Counted from the first letter of the stretch, positions 1-12,555 are shown. The stretch: DNA of 64,000 bases from Centropus unirufus (GCA_013397695.1 VYZI01000133.1:1-64000), one strand, 5' to 3'. Notes: generated by a model not told the origin, from the sequence alone. A program made the numbers and translations.

Positions 1-1426
1 ACTCCTGAGAGCGGCCCCGGCCGGCCCCACCCCAACCGGCTCTGCTCCGGGGGCTCCTAGCGCTGCCGCCTCTCCTCAGCCCCGGCCGTTGCCCAGAGCA
101 GCGCGCGCCCTCACCTGCTTTAACAGCTTGTGAAAATGGTAATTGAATACATACCCTTGGGCACATCTTACATTGTAACCTAGGACAGCCACTGAGCTCA
201 GTCCTCTCCCCTTTCCTGGGAGCATCTTGGCGCTAGTGAAAACTGGCATGATGAGCTTGTACCTCACTCCCTTTGGAGGCACGTGGCCAAAAGTGGCAGC
301 AGGCAGCTGCCAAGTGCAAGATGTTCATGCATAGGTCCTGCCTGTGTTGAGTGGAGCAGTTTGTGTTGGGTAAGGATGTCCTGGAGTGCCGCGTGAGGCT
401 GAGGGTAGGCTGTGCTGAGAGCATGAAGTAGATGGGAGATCATTGGATGGAGTTTCAGGGATGCTGCAAATGCTTGTCTCCTCTGGTTTGCAGGAAAAAC
501 AGTTTAACTTCTCATTAATATTGCTATGGCTTATTTCTGCCATGGTTCAGGGTTGCTGGAGCAGAAGAGTGTGGTGATAGCAGGCAAGGTACAATTTGCT
601 TACAGGCTCCCAATGGCATTTGTGCAGGGGTCTGGCCATGAGCTCAGGAAAAACCTTCCAGGAGGCTGAGTCACCTTGGGATGAGTTCTGGGAGACCAGA
701 TGGGACCTTTCCTCCTTGCCCTGTCACAGACTGTTGGAGACAGGGGATTCTGGTTCCTCCAGAGATCACCCTTTCAACCCCACAAACTGTTCCAGGGTTC
801 ATCCAAGTCAGCACATCTGACCTAAACTGAAAAATACCATTAGCACTCGGGAGCGATAGTGGCAATAGGTGGCTCCTTGAGACTGGTTTTTCTTGGTGCC
901 CCATGAAATGTGTCCTATTTCTGTACACTCTGCAGGGCATGGCAAGTGGCTTATAGGTGCTGGAGAAGCCATCACTGCTCAGCCCTGCATGTCACAACAA
1001 ACCATGAGGGTGCAAAGTGATGACATTCGGGATATTTAGGTTTAAATGTTGTAGTAATACAGCATAATTTTCAAAGGACACATGTATGCAGGCACCATAC
1101 CTTGTGTTCATGTGTCATGTAACATATAGTGTAGTACTGGGCAAAAAGCTGCCAAACACTTGTTTTTTTATTTGGTACTGTCTTTTTAAATAAAAAATAA
1201 TTATTATTATGCTAGATTGTTTTTCAGAAGAAAAATGCATCTGGACTTAAGGGCTTGAGTAGGATTTGGCTGCTGTGCATTGCACTAAATTCCCTTCAAT
1301 GCCTTTGCAATAGATTAAATTTACATATGTTGCCTCAGTGAGGAGTGTTGTTTTAGGCTGCAGTGGTGGTGAAAGCAGCAACTGACTTTTAGTTATTATT
1401 TCCATTTTGTCTGTCCTCCTTTTCAG
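1..1426 (+). other. HPCAL1: Last intron of HPCAL1 (3' part)
   Basis: This is non-coding sequence leading into the terminal exon. It ends in a pyrimidine-rich tract and a CAG acceptor at 1424-1426. The penultimate coding exon, which would encode the helix before EF-hand 4, is not found here and must lie to the left of the window. The first 120 bases are very GC- and CpG-rich and the rest is AT-rich. I see no convincing exon or repeat in it. Confidence 0.75.
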
Positions 1427-1524
1427 GTAAACTGTCGCTGGAAGAGTTCATCAAAGGTGCCAAGAGCGATCCCTCCATCGTGCGGTTGTTACAGTGCGAC
1501 CCCAGTAGTGCGAGCCAATTCTGA
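1427..1524 (+). CDS. HPCAL1: HPCAL1 terminal coding exon (hippocalcin-like 1)
   Basis: This exon encodes the last 31 residues of a neuronal calcium-sensor protein of the visinin/hippocalcin family, a myristoylated EF-hand Ca2+ switch that moves to membranes. After the acceptor CAG at 1424-1426, the exon starts in phase with the last two bases of a glycine codon. It then reads [12 protein letters not shown], followed by a tail ending CDPSSASQF and the stop TGA at 1522-1524. KLSLEE is the second half of the EF-hand 4 loop. The C-terminal nonapeptide is shared by HPCA and HPCAL1, so sequence alone does not separate them. HPCAL1 is chosen because ODC1 lies next to it in convergent orientation, as in mammals. 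One residue differs from the mammalian form I know: K where they have R in EEFIRGAK. Earlier exons lie outside the window. Confidence 0.9.
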
Positions 1525-2635
1525 TTAAAGCGGACAGTGTGCACAGAGAATCTTGGCTCGTGTCCTTCAAGCTTTGCTCGCAAACGGATGCCTTCTCAAC
1601 CACCCCTCCACACTTTGTGGATATGAGCCCATTGCCAGATCGTGTGTGTGTGCGTGTGCGTGTGTGTGCGTCCGAGCGAACCAGCCCTCGCTCCCCTCAC
1701 TAACACCAGTGCAGCTCTCCTTCAGCAGCTCTGTTTCTGCTTCCCCATAATGTTACGATTCACTCTACACATTTTGAACATTAATTGAAAGGTATGTTTA
1801 CATGCAGAGTTCAAATGGCTGGTGAGATACCACTTCACTTAATCTGTAAGAAAGGTGATGTTGTAGTAGTTCCCGAGAAGATTCTAGGTAGGTCTTTTAC
1901 CCAACGTAACAGATGGTGAATAATTTATTTTGCTTCAGAAATGACTATGTAAAAAAAAATGTGGACTGAACGGAGTAGAAAGTTAAAAACAAAAAAAAAA
2001 AGGGAAAAAAAAAAGGAAAAAAAAAAAAACAGCTTTCCTGGGCATGGTTCCAGTTTTCTTTTTGAGGAAAATTGCTTGCACTTATCTAATGGTCTTTACT
2101 TTCTTTTAATATATATATAAATTATATATATATGGTGAAGTAAAATTTTAAATATTTAGGTCATCTATTTAAGGCATAAAGTAGAATTTGAGCTTTGTTT
2201 CTTCTAGTTGTCTGTGATTTATTCATATCTTGGAGATTGGTTTTTTTTGTGATATTTATGCATTAGCAAATTGCTGTTCCAAAAGAAATGCATGACTAGC
2301 AGTTTGTGGATATTTCACTCTGTTTAATTCCTGAATGCAAATATTTGTTCATTTTTACTGTCGATCATTCCAGCGTTACTGTATTAACAAAAGACCCAAA
2401 AGGAGTTCATCCTCATTTTGTATTTCTCAGTGGAGTCCTACTTTCTGGTGGTTGCTGCGTTAAATGGCTTTTGAGTGCCCCAAGGTGACATGACTCGCAC
2501 TGCTGTTCTTGACTTGGCTACACCTCCTCCCTTTTGCTGTCAATATGTTAATAGTCTTGTGCATTCCAGTGTTATTTAATATCTGCCTAATGCCAAGAAA
2601 TATTAATTGAAATAAAAGACTACTTTTCTTGTCAC
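1525..2635 (+). other. HPCAL1: HPCAL1 3'UTR
   Basis: This is non-coding sequence from the stop codon to just past an AATAAA signal. It contains a GT-rich stretch (about 1643-1672), long A-rich runs interrupted by G (about 1986-2030) and an AT dinucleotide run (about 2108-2135). The AATAAA hexamer and the T-rich sequence just after it mark the likely mRNA end near 2630. The extent is inferred from that signal and not from transcript data. Confidence 0.7.
2611..2616 (+). promoter_or_regulatory. HPCAL1: Poly(A) signal of HPCAL1
   Basis: Canonical AATAAA about 1.09 kb after the HPCAL1 stop codon. A T-rich stretch (ACTTTTCTTG) follows within about 10 bases, consistent with a cleavage site near 2630. 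Confidence 0.75.
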
Positions 2636-3144
2636 TGCCTGTCCTGGTCTAACCCAAGGAACAAGTTGCTAGGATTGCATATTTGGGGGAAGGATGGGGC
2701 TGGCTGCTTGCCCGATGTAACCCCATCTCGTCTAAGACATTTTGCCTTGTAAGTACAGAATTTCTGGGAGCCTCCTGTTGCAGCTGGGTTAGTGCCTGTG
2801 GGTTCTGTTCCATCCCAGCCATGTCCTAGGTGAAGGCACTTCCTTGGCGAAGACAGCAGGGAAGTGACAGCTCAATTCCTGCTGGATTCAGAGCAGCTCA
2901 AGGTGATGAAGGGAAAGCCACCAGCCCCACTGGCTGAGCTGTTCTGACCACAAATTTACAAAATGAAAGTATCTTGGTTTTGTCAGGTACCAGGTACGTG
3001 CTGTTGGAATACTGTTTGACATTGGTAGGATGGGAAGCAATTCTCCTCACGTTCTTCAGGTCTGCAGGTAGCTGCTTAAGCCTGTCCTCTCTGAAAATAA
3101 AGTATCAACAAATAATTTGGCTTGAGGTTAATGTTAAGCATGTA

Positions 3145-3267
3145 ATTAAGGGATTTTTGCTGAGTAGTTTGTCCTAGTAGTGGTTAAGACTTTAATATTG
3201 AAATATTAAGGGATTTTTGCTGTGTAGAATGTCCTAGTAGAGGTTAGGTGTTAATACTTCAATATTA
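3145..3267. repeat. Two-copy tandem duplication, 60-bp period
   Basis: Copy 1 starts at 3145 and copy 2 at 3205. Both begin ATTAAGGGATTTTTGCTG and share GTCCTAGTAG further on. They have diverged at several positions in their second halves. This is a local segmental tandem duplication of moderate age. Confidence 0.85.
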
Positions 3268-5204
3268 AAAAAGGAGAGGTTGTTGCAATATGTAGATGGA
3301 AACGCGTTGTTAGGTCAGACTTGGTCTGTAATACAGGCTCATGTGAGTGCTGCCAAGCAGAACATTTTTTTTCCCTAGTAATTCAAATTTATGCTATTAA
3401 ACCAACAGGCCTTTCAACCGCAACGCCCTGCTGGTGGGTGTGACCCTGAAAGGGAGGTTAATCAGAAGCCTGCCTGCTCTCCCTGGGTGAGACCAGCAAA
3501 AAAAGCAAAGTATTTAAAAAAAACTACTCCGTGGTTGCTTATAGTGTGTCTCCAGCCTATTTGTGTTCTTGCTGTCTTTCTGCCAGAAGATGTGGTATTA
3601 AAGATGCTGCAGATGTTCTTAAGTTAATGGCTCTTTTTGCATGGGCTGGGTAGTGGTTGTTTAGACGCATCAAGTTTAGATGGAAATGGGCCACTGTGGG
3701 CTTTAGCATCTCTCTACACTCATGAGAACGTGGAAAAACAGCTCTGACCTTGCTGCAGGATGGTGCCTCTGAGAAGGACCATGGCATTTGAATCTTGTGT
3801 GATCTTAAAATGAGTCAGGCATATTTTTAGTCAAGCATTGCACAATATCCTTTTCTTAGGTACCGAAAATGTTAAAAGTGTTTTGCTGTAGCATTTGTAA
3901 ATGCAGCAGTTCTTCTGTCATCATTCATCCACTCTTGTAAGTGGGACTTTTGTCACCTTTTCCACTTTTCTCTGATATCTCTCCTCTTCTGGTTTCCCTT
4001 TATGTCTAGAGTAAATAGCAAGTTTAATTGGGTCTAGGCCAGCTCTCCATGACACAACTCTCCACAGGGACATCTCTACATTGAGAGCTCCTAACTGTAA
4101 CCTTCCCTGCATAGAGGTGGCTGTGGAGATTTGTTCCTTTCTGAGCTTAAATAGCTGTTTAACAAAGTCCAAACCCTGTTTATTTGAAATTATTAAAAAA
4201 CCTATGTACAAAAGCTCTCTTGGACCTTGTTTTTGCAGAAACAAAATGAAAGAGTCTGAATTTTAGTGGTCCAAAAATTCCCATTTTTTTACTTTATAAT
4301 TTTTGCTCTGAAATGTGCCGAGGTATTCACGGTGGAGTTTCCTACCCACTGGAGGCTGACAAACCCCACAGTAGCCCCATACCAACACTGGGATTGTCTC
4401 TTGCTTCTTCCAGCCCAATTCTTCCACCTTTCTCTTTGCCTCTTAAAACTTTCCAGTCCCAGGCTTGACTTTTTTTAGGTTTTCCCTCACTGCTTTCCCA
4501 GCTTTTAAAGAGTTTCTTCTTTTCAGGGCAGGGTGGATCGGCTCTGTTTTGGATGGGGGCTGGCACAGGGTATGCAAGCAAGGCACTCCCAGCTTGTCTT
4601 CTGGAAAGCAAGCGAGGAAGATGCCCAGGGAAGGTGATGATGCATGGCATTCCCAGGGGGCTGGGGAGATGCTCTGAAGCCTGGCAAGGCGGAGGTTTTC
4701 AAAGGTGGCTTCTGATACAGGGAAGCTTATTACAGACCAGCTGAGTACTGGAAAGGGCTTTATCTGCTGCTGACAAGCAGCTCTTTTAAGAAAATCAGAC
4801 ATGCTTCAGAAGCTGAAGTTGTGCATCCACAGTCACTGGGTAACTTTGAACATATCAGTTGTGCTTTGAAGAGCTCCTCTGAGGACACACTTGCTTCCCT
4901 GGCTGATAATGAGGACTAGGAAGGGAGAGCAATTTCCAGGCTCATCCTCCAGGATGTGTCATTTGAGAGCTGATCCAGGCAGAGTTCAAAACTGATGGAT
5001 AAATCAAGGAAAAGCTTGCACAACTTTACTGCTCATCTGGTTCCAGGGGTCTCTTCCACAGGACTGATGTCTAGGGGGGTTAATCACTTGTGAAATGATG
5101 TCTGAGTGTTTAATAGAAAACATAACTTAAGTGACTTTGGTGTTTGGTGTTTTGGTGAATTGCATGTTTAATCAAAAATGGAATTTAGCACAAAAAAGAT
5201 CTAT

Positions 5205-5372
5205 CAGCCGTTCCACTTTTACCTCATTTTAATAAGCGAGGTAATTATTTTTTCACCACAAAGATACCTCGCGCTCTGAAAGCTCTGGCTAATTACTACA
5301 TAAATTCAGGCTTTTCTGTAGGATTTGCAGGTCATATTAAGCTAATTCAGAATTATGTCATTGCCTTTCAAA
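5205..5372. other. Candidate conserved non-coding element (homeodomain-rich)
   Basis: This AT-rich segment carries repeated homeodomain-type cores: GTAATTATT, CTAATTACTA and GCTAATTCAG. They sit among less AT-rich words such as CGAGGTAATT and ACCTCGCGCTC. The texture resembles developmental enhancers more than neutral intergenic DNA. Conservation could not be tested here. Confidence 0.3.
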
Positions 5373-6934
5373 TTAAGTTAGTGCCTGTCTGGTTGCAGCT
5401 TACCTCCAGCCTGGGTAGTGGAGGTGCTTGGATTCACTCTGTGGCCAGGTTTGCATTGGCCCTTTGTTTTAAAATAAGGCTCTTTGCAACATATTTTTAG
5501 CAATAGGCTCTGAGTAATAAACTCCTGTGAGGAGCAGTGCAAGCATCCACTGGGCAGATGGTCTCCATGGATAGTCCCTGATCCATTGTGCTGAGCCACA
5601 TCTATTCATCTTGAAAGGTTAGGAACAGCCACTGACTTTAATAGTCCAGTGGGCAGATTGGCATTTTGAGATCCCGGGGCTGCATGATAGCAGATATATT
5701 GCTTATTAACATGATAATTACTGTAACCTCTTTTGAGAGGAGAGATGCTTCATTGAAAAGAAGGAAGAGGAGAGGAGGAAGTGGAGAGCGGAGCATCTTT
5801 GTGTCTAAGAAGATGTGCCTGTATAGCTGGGAGCAGTGCACATGGAAGCGGCATTTTAACTGTTGCCCACATGTATGAAATGGGATGGTTTGGATCCAGA
5901 CCTGTTTCTGAATACTGTCTCATGGTCACTGTGGCTAAAGGGCAGCCAGTGCATCATCTGAGGGTCGGGTGAATCCCAGGCTGATGGCAATGTCACACCA
6001 GTCAGAAACCACTGGCCAGAAGAAGGAGGTGAGCTGTCACAGTGGCTGCCTGGTGTCTTCAGAGACACAGGGATAAGCCCACGACCACCAGTTGGGCAAA
6101 TTATTTGAACAGGCTGACAGCAACAGCTTATCCCAAACAAAATAGTGGTTGGGCTAACACTAGAGGGAATCGTCTCAAACCTGAAGGTGAGAAGCAAAGT
6201 CCCCTCCTTAGCTCCTATCTGTACACATTCCCACACTGCGGTGTCTGGGGTTGCCAGGGCTGAAATGGGTTGGAGCTGACATCCTTGGTCATCCCCAGCT
6301 CCCGCAAATCCTCCCTGCCTTAAAGGCTGTAGCTTTGAGCAGAATTTTAGAGTCTTCTCTACCTGGTACCAGGCACGAAGCAGCTGCCTCTGGCCACTGC
6401 GAGGTTGCAGCTGTGCTTCTGCATCCCACCCCAGCATTTTTTTACCATTCCTGCGTTGCTTTGCCTGGAACCTTGGCACCTTTTTCCTTAACTGCATCTG
6501 ACATTCAGCATTACAGAACTTGGTGCCGAAGGCGGGTCACACTGCAAGTTTGTCACAGATACAGTGAATATGACAAATTGCATCCCAGATGGAGTTTGCC
6601 TCCGCGTTCCAGCTCCTGTCAGCCAGGCCATTCTGCAGGTAATGAGGTGTGAGCAAGTGAGCCCGTTTCTCCCTGGTGATGCTGGCTGTGCCTGCTCTTC
6701 CCCAGCAGTGGGGGTGGACTTGCACTGCAGAATAGAGGAGGAACAGGGACAGGTCCTGCCCAGAGGTCCTGCATGGTCAGAGCCACCGTGAAAACTTCCA
6801 TCATTTTTTCCCAGATGGGAACACCATTATCTTTCCAGTGGTTATTTGCGTTTTGCTCTTTAGGTTCAAAGTGAAAAGTAGTATCCCCAAAACCCAGTGT
6901 GGATATTGATTCAGACAGAATTGACTACAGTCTT

Positions 6935-7318
6935 TCTCCAGCAAAGTCTGGAGAAAAGGTGGCTGAGGGAAGACCTTACCACTCTCTATGACTACTTGAA
7001 AGGAGCTTGCGCTGACGTGGGTGTTTGTCTTCTTTCCCAGGTAACAAGATGAGACAAAATGCCCTCAAGTTACACCAGGGCAGGTTTAGAGTGGATATTA
7101 GGAAAACATTTTTCATGAAGAGGATTTTCAAGCACTGGAATGGACTGTCCAGGGAGGTTATTGAGTCACCATCCCTGGAAGTATTTAAGAGATGTTTAAA
7201 TGTGGTCCTTAGGGACATGGTTTAGTGGCAGACTTAACAGGGTTGGGTTAATGGTTGGGCTTGATGATCTTTTGAAAAGACTTTTGTCTTTTCCAACCTA
7301 AATGGTTGCGCTATCCTG
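6935..7318 (+). mobile_element. CR1 LINE 3'-end fragment
   Basis: This is a 5'-truncated avian chicken-repeat-1 non-LTR retrotransposon. Recognisable pieces in order are GGAGAAAAGGTGGCTGAGGG, CTCTCTATGACTACTTGAAA, TTAGAGTGGATATTAGGAAA, CCAGGGAGGTTATTGAGTCA, AGGGACATGGTTTAGTGG and the terminal TTTTCCAACCTAAATGGTTG. A small frame inside it is CR1 3'-region sequence and not a host gene. The insertion is old enough to have many point changes. Confidence 0.88.
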
Positions 7319-10300
7319 TGAGTCTACAGTCCCAGCCATGTGCAGTTCTGCTCCTGCCCATCCTCACTGGCAAGAACAGCCACGTGGTTCTGTGTACTAA
7401 AACCTCTCTAATGCACCCCTTAGCTTGTTTTCACAGGGGGAAGGTGTCCAGCTGGTGTCTCCAGCGTGCGCACATGCAAGAAGTGCCCTCTTCTTTCCAT
7501 GTGGAGGTTGAAAAGGCAGGCTCCCTAGGGTTTGGTCCTTTTCTCTTCTGTGGACCTACATTGCCTCTGAGAAGTTTTCTACTGCATCTTCACTGTGGTG
7601 TTGGCTGCCAGGACAGCCCATGCTTGCTGTGCCATGGCCATGGGAGCCAGTCGTGGAGGGGTCTTGTAAGCCAGGGATTAAACCAAATGTAAATAAAGCC
7701 AGGCAAGAATTCAGTATAAGAATCGAGGTTGTTTGGAGAAACGCTGAGGTGCCCAGACTCAGAGGGAAGAGCCAGCTAATTCTCACAATTGGGATATTGG
7801 CCCATCCACTCTTATGGAGAAACACAGAAGCAGTACAGATAATCCTGTGCCTGACACTGGGATTTATCTTCCGTTGGGCTGTTACTCCAGGGGAAGATGG
7901 CTTTGTGAGTTTTGGGAGCAGCCAGGGGAAAGGCCACATGCTGAGCATCACAGCACAAAGCTGAGGAGCACCGTCCTCTGAAGGACACCAAGAGTCCCCA
8001 CCCGCTGCAGCTGGCAGGAGTGGGCTGCCTGTCTCCAGTTCCCCTAGGGATGCTGTGCAGAACCACTGCTCTCCCCGGCTCATTGCAAAGGTGCAGTGAC
8101 AAAGCAGTGGTGGGAGAAGAGACCCTTCCTCCTCCTGCCAGACCCAGCTGGTGGGAGAAAATGCCCTGCTCCTGGGGCTGCAGTGATGGCCGAATCTCAC
8201 AGCCGAGAGCCAGGTTGCCGCTAATTTTCCTCTTCATTCTTTTATCATTACTTTCCTGGACCCTTTTCAGGGAAAATAATTGATTCCAATGCTGAGCGGA
8301 TGCCATGGGCAGCAGGCACATCACTGGCAGCTGGTTCCTCGGGGAAAGGTGAGAACAACGACTGTGTCTTAATATGCCATTAATTACCAGGAACAAAACA
8401 CAAACACTGCTCTTGCTTTCCTTGGAGAAAACAAAATAAACTCAGCTAATTTAGATGTTAGCGTTGCGCAGCCATGGTTGTTGCTTTCCATCTGAATTAT
8501 TAATACATGCGAGGCTTGCGACATGCAGGTTTGATGCCTGCTAAGGGACACGGGTAGCAGCACCACAGGACACAGTGACACTGAGGAGCAGGGCTGCAGA
8601 CACGCTGGTGGCAGTGCCAACACTCTAGAAACGGGTTGCAAGGCCACGGTTGTCCCCACAGCGTGTCCTCCTCCACCTCACTGCCATCGCATACAGTGAT
8701 GCCCCAACAAGGTGCTCCTGCCAGGCTGGGGAAACCTCTTTGGGGTGCTGGCTTCTGTAGTCCCCCTCATGCCCACCTGGGGAGTCTTGTAGGCTGAAGA
8801 TATCAAGGAAAGTACTTCATTAATAGGTGGGGATGACCCAAACCAGCTTAAAACCAGCTGTCGAACCCTTCGGAGTTACTTGGTAGATCTCACAGCCACT
8901 CCTCACTGAGCTGCCGGGGCCATTACCACTGGGCACACCGCCACTGGCCCGCTGTCCCCCCTGGGACCTGGTGCCACCTGCACAGCCCGGCTTCCCAAGC
9001 AGACCCCCATGGGGCTCTGGCTCTCATGCTGGATCCAAAAGTCTTTTGGGACTGAGGCATCACGGGTCACATCCATAAAACCTGCAAGACTGCTCAGTCA
9101 GTGCAACTCACCAACCCCACATCTGCTCAGCCCTGTGACAACTCCCAGCCCTGCTGCTGGAATACAGGTGAAAAATCAGGAAAAAAAAAAAAAAAAGAGT
9201 TTTTTCTTTTTTTAATTTCTCTAGTGGGATGTTTTCCCATGATGCTTGTGGAGGGAGATGCTGGCCAGTCTGGCTGTCCTTCCATGTGTGGCTTCTCCTG
9301 TGCCCACCACATCATGACCTGGTGATGCTCTCCAGGCAGCAGGGTCTGGGGCTGACTCAGTTGCTATGGCAACACCCAAAAAGGAGCCAGGAGTTTGGTT
9401 TTTTTTAACTCTCAAAGCAAAGCAACTTGCTTTAAGAAAAGCCCCACGTTCTGTTTGGGGCGGCTCCAAGTTTGCCTTCTCTCTGCAGTTCACAGCACCC
9501 GTGCTGGTCAGGATTCTTGATGGCCCAAGAAGTCCCTGCTGAGAAGTGTGAGTGCAGCCATGGCTGGGATCGTCTGGTGAGGAGGCAGTGGAGGGGGCCA
9601 GAGCCCCCTATTTCTCTGCTCCATTGTACAAATTGTCTGACAAATTTACTCTTGGGGAAATTTTGCTTGACTCTCCCCTACGGTTTAGAGGGGATGTTTT
9701 GACACCGTCCAGAATACAGGGAAAAGGCTGAAGGGACCTGTGAAGGACAATGATAATGGATTTCCATATTTCATTAGCTGATTCTTGAAGCTGATGGCAT
9801 CACATTTTGTGCTACTCTTTGCATTTCCACCATCAGTTTTCTAGTTTTAGTTTCTCCTGTGCCAGCCACCTTTTTCTGCTGCTTCCACCCACCTGCAAGT
9901 TTCAGGGCTCTTATTTTGCTTGTGTTTTTAAATTTACTTTTCACACTGGAGCTAGCACCAAGTGCTGGTAGTTCCCATCTCAGCCCACGCCTGCATGGTC
10001 TGAGAGTGCCACAAATTTCTGCAACCCCAGCTGAACCTGCCTGCAGACTGGAGGCAATGGTGACTCCGTACATCCTGCTAGGTTGAAGATCCCTTGTCCG
10101 TGTGTTCTCTGACTATGTAGCAATTTCAGACATTTCCATTCATGAGTAATTGTCATTTTGCGTGGCATGAACTGCTGTGTGCCCTGGAAACCATGTCCCG
10201 CTGGATGTGGTTGGGCACTTGGTGGGGGAACTGAGGGGGCTGCAGCTCCATGCACCTGAGTGTGCTGCTCATTCATATCACCCGGTCTGTGTGTGCAGGT

Positions 10301-12484
10301 GTTTGCAGCTATACAGAGCATTTATTAGCAAATTGCTGCCATGCAGGTCCAGTGCAGGCTCTGGCAGGGAGGAGGCTATGGAAGCATCCCTGCAGCACGA
10401 GCATCTGTCATGCAGAGCGGAGTGGGGATGGGGCAGAAAAATATCCCATCCTGGACAAAGCTACCAAGGCATGGAAATACAGAGTGCCATGCAGCAACCA
10501 GTAATGTCAGATATCTCCTCTTTGTCTGGGGTCATTCCACAAGCTTTTTTTGACCAGGACCTTTTGCACAAGTAGAAAACTCAGTAGCGAGGGACGAGCG
10601 GGCATGAGGAAGAGGATGGGACAGCAGTGGGAGGCTAAGCCTGAGATGCAGCCTGTGGACGTGATTGCAGATCACCCATGTAGGAATTAGCCCCACCAAA
10701 CAAGGAAGCTTCCAAGAAACCATGCACCTCTCAGCCAACACCATCAGCAGAGGATGGAGCTGAAGGCACGGGCAGCATGGTTCCTTGCTGTGGTGCTTTG
10801 TACTACTTGCAACCACTTTCCTAAGGATAAGGCTAAATGTCCTGCTTTGTTCTCCCCTGCAATGAGGAATTCCTCCCTCTATCCTGGAGCATGAGCCACT
10901 TCACCTCTGTCAGCTGCACAGCTCTGTCTTCCAGGCTTTTTCCAAAGCAAGACTGCTATTTGATTCCGTCCTCAGTAATGTGATTTAAATCACCCTTCAA
11001 TTACCAGTCATTTCCACACCTTATGGCAATAAGGACAAAATAGCACCTTAAATGAGAGAAAGGTGATTCTAGGAAATGGGTTTCATTTCTAACAGGTTTT
11101 TGAGAAGAGGCTACTGACCGTGGACCAGTTGGTTCCTCTGCTGCGGATGTGCGAAGGAAAAGGGCACAAGTCGGAAAAAGTGGCACAGCTCTGTGTTGTG
11201 CACTGCACTGACACAGAAAAACCCTTTCTGACCACCTTAGGAGGCACTTGGGAGGCTACCAGGGCGTTGTGTGGTCCCTGCCTGTATCCCCCTTTGCCTA
11301 AAACCCAGGGGTTCCAGTGCTTCATTAAAAGGTGGTTGCTAATGAGCCCTGGAGGACTGCCAGGGGATCCTACCCGATCATGGGATGCTTTGTGTATCTC
11401 ATCTGTTTCACACAAAGCTTTAAACAAATAGCTTCACGCAAGTACAATTTACATCAGCAAGGTTGAAATAGAAATAGAGGAGCCTGTGCTCCATTGCCAG
11501 TGCATAGCCACCTGCCCCATTGAACAGTGGGGATTTGCCCACCAGCTTGCTTTCAGGACATGTCTTTTCCTTAAAAATAGGGGAAACCTAATTTTATTGT
11601 GAAAAATAGCGATGTTGAGAGGTCTTATGACCCGGTGGCATGGTGGGATTGCCTCTGGGAGCCAAGCACAAGGACCCATTCCATAGCTCTGCTCAGGGGA
11701 TCAAGAAGATTTTTGGTGCAGGCTGGATGGATGTCTTGGATGACTAAATAAGGATTGACAAAAGAATCCCACAGGCGTTCCCTGTTGTGTCCTGGGAGAG
11801 AGGATGGGGTTGCACTGTGAGGGCCTGAGGAAGGAGAGGCTGGATGAAACCAATGCCAAAACATACTTTCTCTGACTTTACATTTCACATAGATGAGGTG
11901 AAGTGAATGGCTTTGACCCAGGCCTGGTTTTACCTTCATCCTTAGACTAGCAAACATTTTTTTTTTAAATCTCAGAAGAATGATGGTTTACTACCAATGC
12001 CACCAGCAGGGCAGTGAAAAGCCAAACTTCAGCAGTTCATTTCTTTAATCAATAGCTGAAACCAGAGTCTGCTCCAGCCATGGGTGACAGGCCCCGAGGC
12101 TGAGGAGCTGCCACGGCCTGAAACACTGCAAGAAAGGGGTTTTTTTTTTCGGCCTGCTAAGCTTAACAGCAGCAAATTACTCAGCTCAGATGGTACTCAC
12201 CCAAGTGCACCCAAAGAGCAGAAAGATGAGAGTGTGATCTCACATTTATATCAGCCTCTGGCAAACGGGATACCCAATTATTATAAGTATTTTTAATGAC
12301 TCTTGGGCACAATCTGAGGATCTCCAGACTGGTTAGCCTGATGTCTGAACTGGAAAAAAAATTGGTAGAAACTATAGCAAGGACAGGCATTGCACATCCT
12401 AGGATACACATGATATATTAGGGAAGAGGCAAAATGGGCTCTTATAAGTGGAAGTCTTGCCTGATGAGTCTATTTGTCTTTTGT
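7319..12484. other. Intergenic DNA without supported genes
   Basis: Several frames exceed 100 codons here, for instance on the - strand around 7556-8396, but none shows a domain, a plausible splice pattern or a protein I recognise. A facing A-run/T-run lies at about 9180-9215. A homeodomain-rich stretch near 8.4 kb is listed separately. Confidence 0.6.
8375..8520. other. Candidate conserved non-coding element
   Basis: This segment contains CCATTAATTACCAG, AGCTAATTTAGATG and GAATTATTAATACATG, separated by GTTGCGCAGCCATGG. Three homeodomain-like cores in about 145 bases, with mixed base composition, suggest a regulatory element. No alignment was available to test this. Confidence 0.25.
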
Positions 12485-12555
12485 GATGGATGGATGGATG
12501 GATGGATGGATGGATGGATGGATGGATGGATGGATGGATGGATGGATGGATGGAT
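12485..12555. repeat. (TGGA)n microsatellite, about 18 units
   Basis: A perfect tetranucleotide array of GATG/TGGA units runs without interruption for about 71 bases. Its purity suggests that it is length-polymorphic. Confidence 0.98.

Larger units (their letters stand above)
2636..6934. other. Intergenic DNA 3' of HPCAL1
   Basis: No gene is supported here. The open frames are short, have no recognisable domains and carry no codon signature. The stretch holds a two-copy tandem duplication near 3.2 kb and a homeodomain-rich segment near 5.3 kb, both listed separately. Otherwise it is unremarkable single-copy-looking DNA. Confidence 0.6.

Noticed and set aside
76..282. - strand frame of 68 codons at the window start, possibly an exon
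   Set aside because: It crosses the sharp GC boundary and its protein is not recognisable. The donor-like site inside it is noted as a finding, but the frame itself is not supported.
1427..1524. Assignment of the terminal exon to HPCA instead of HPCAL1
   Set aside because: The tail sequence is shared by both, but the convergent neighbour ODC1 fits the HPCAL1 locus and not the HPCA locus.
7556..8396. Two overlapping frames of about 200 codons on the - strand
   Set aside because: Low-complexity Ser/Pro/Trp/Cys-rich translations with no recognisable domain, no splice sites at sensible places and no matching partner exons. They are typical chance frames in GC-moderate intergenic DNA.
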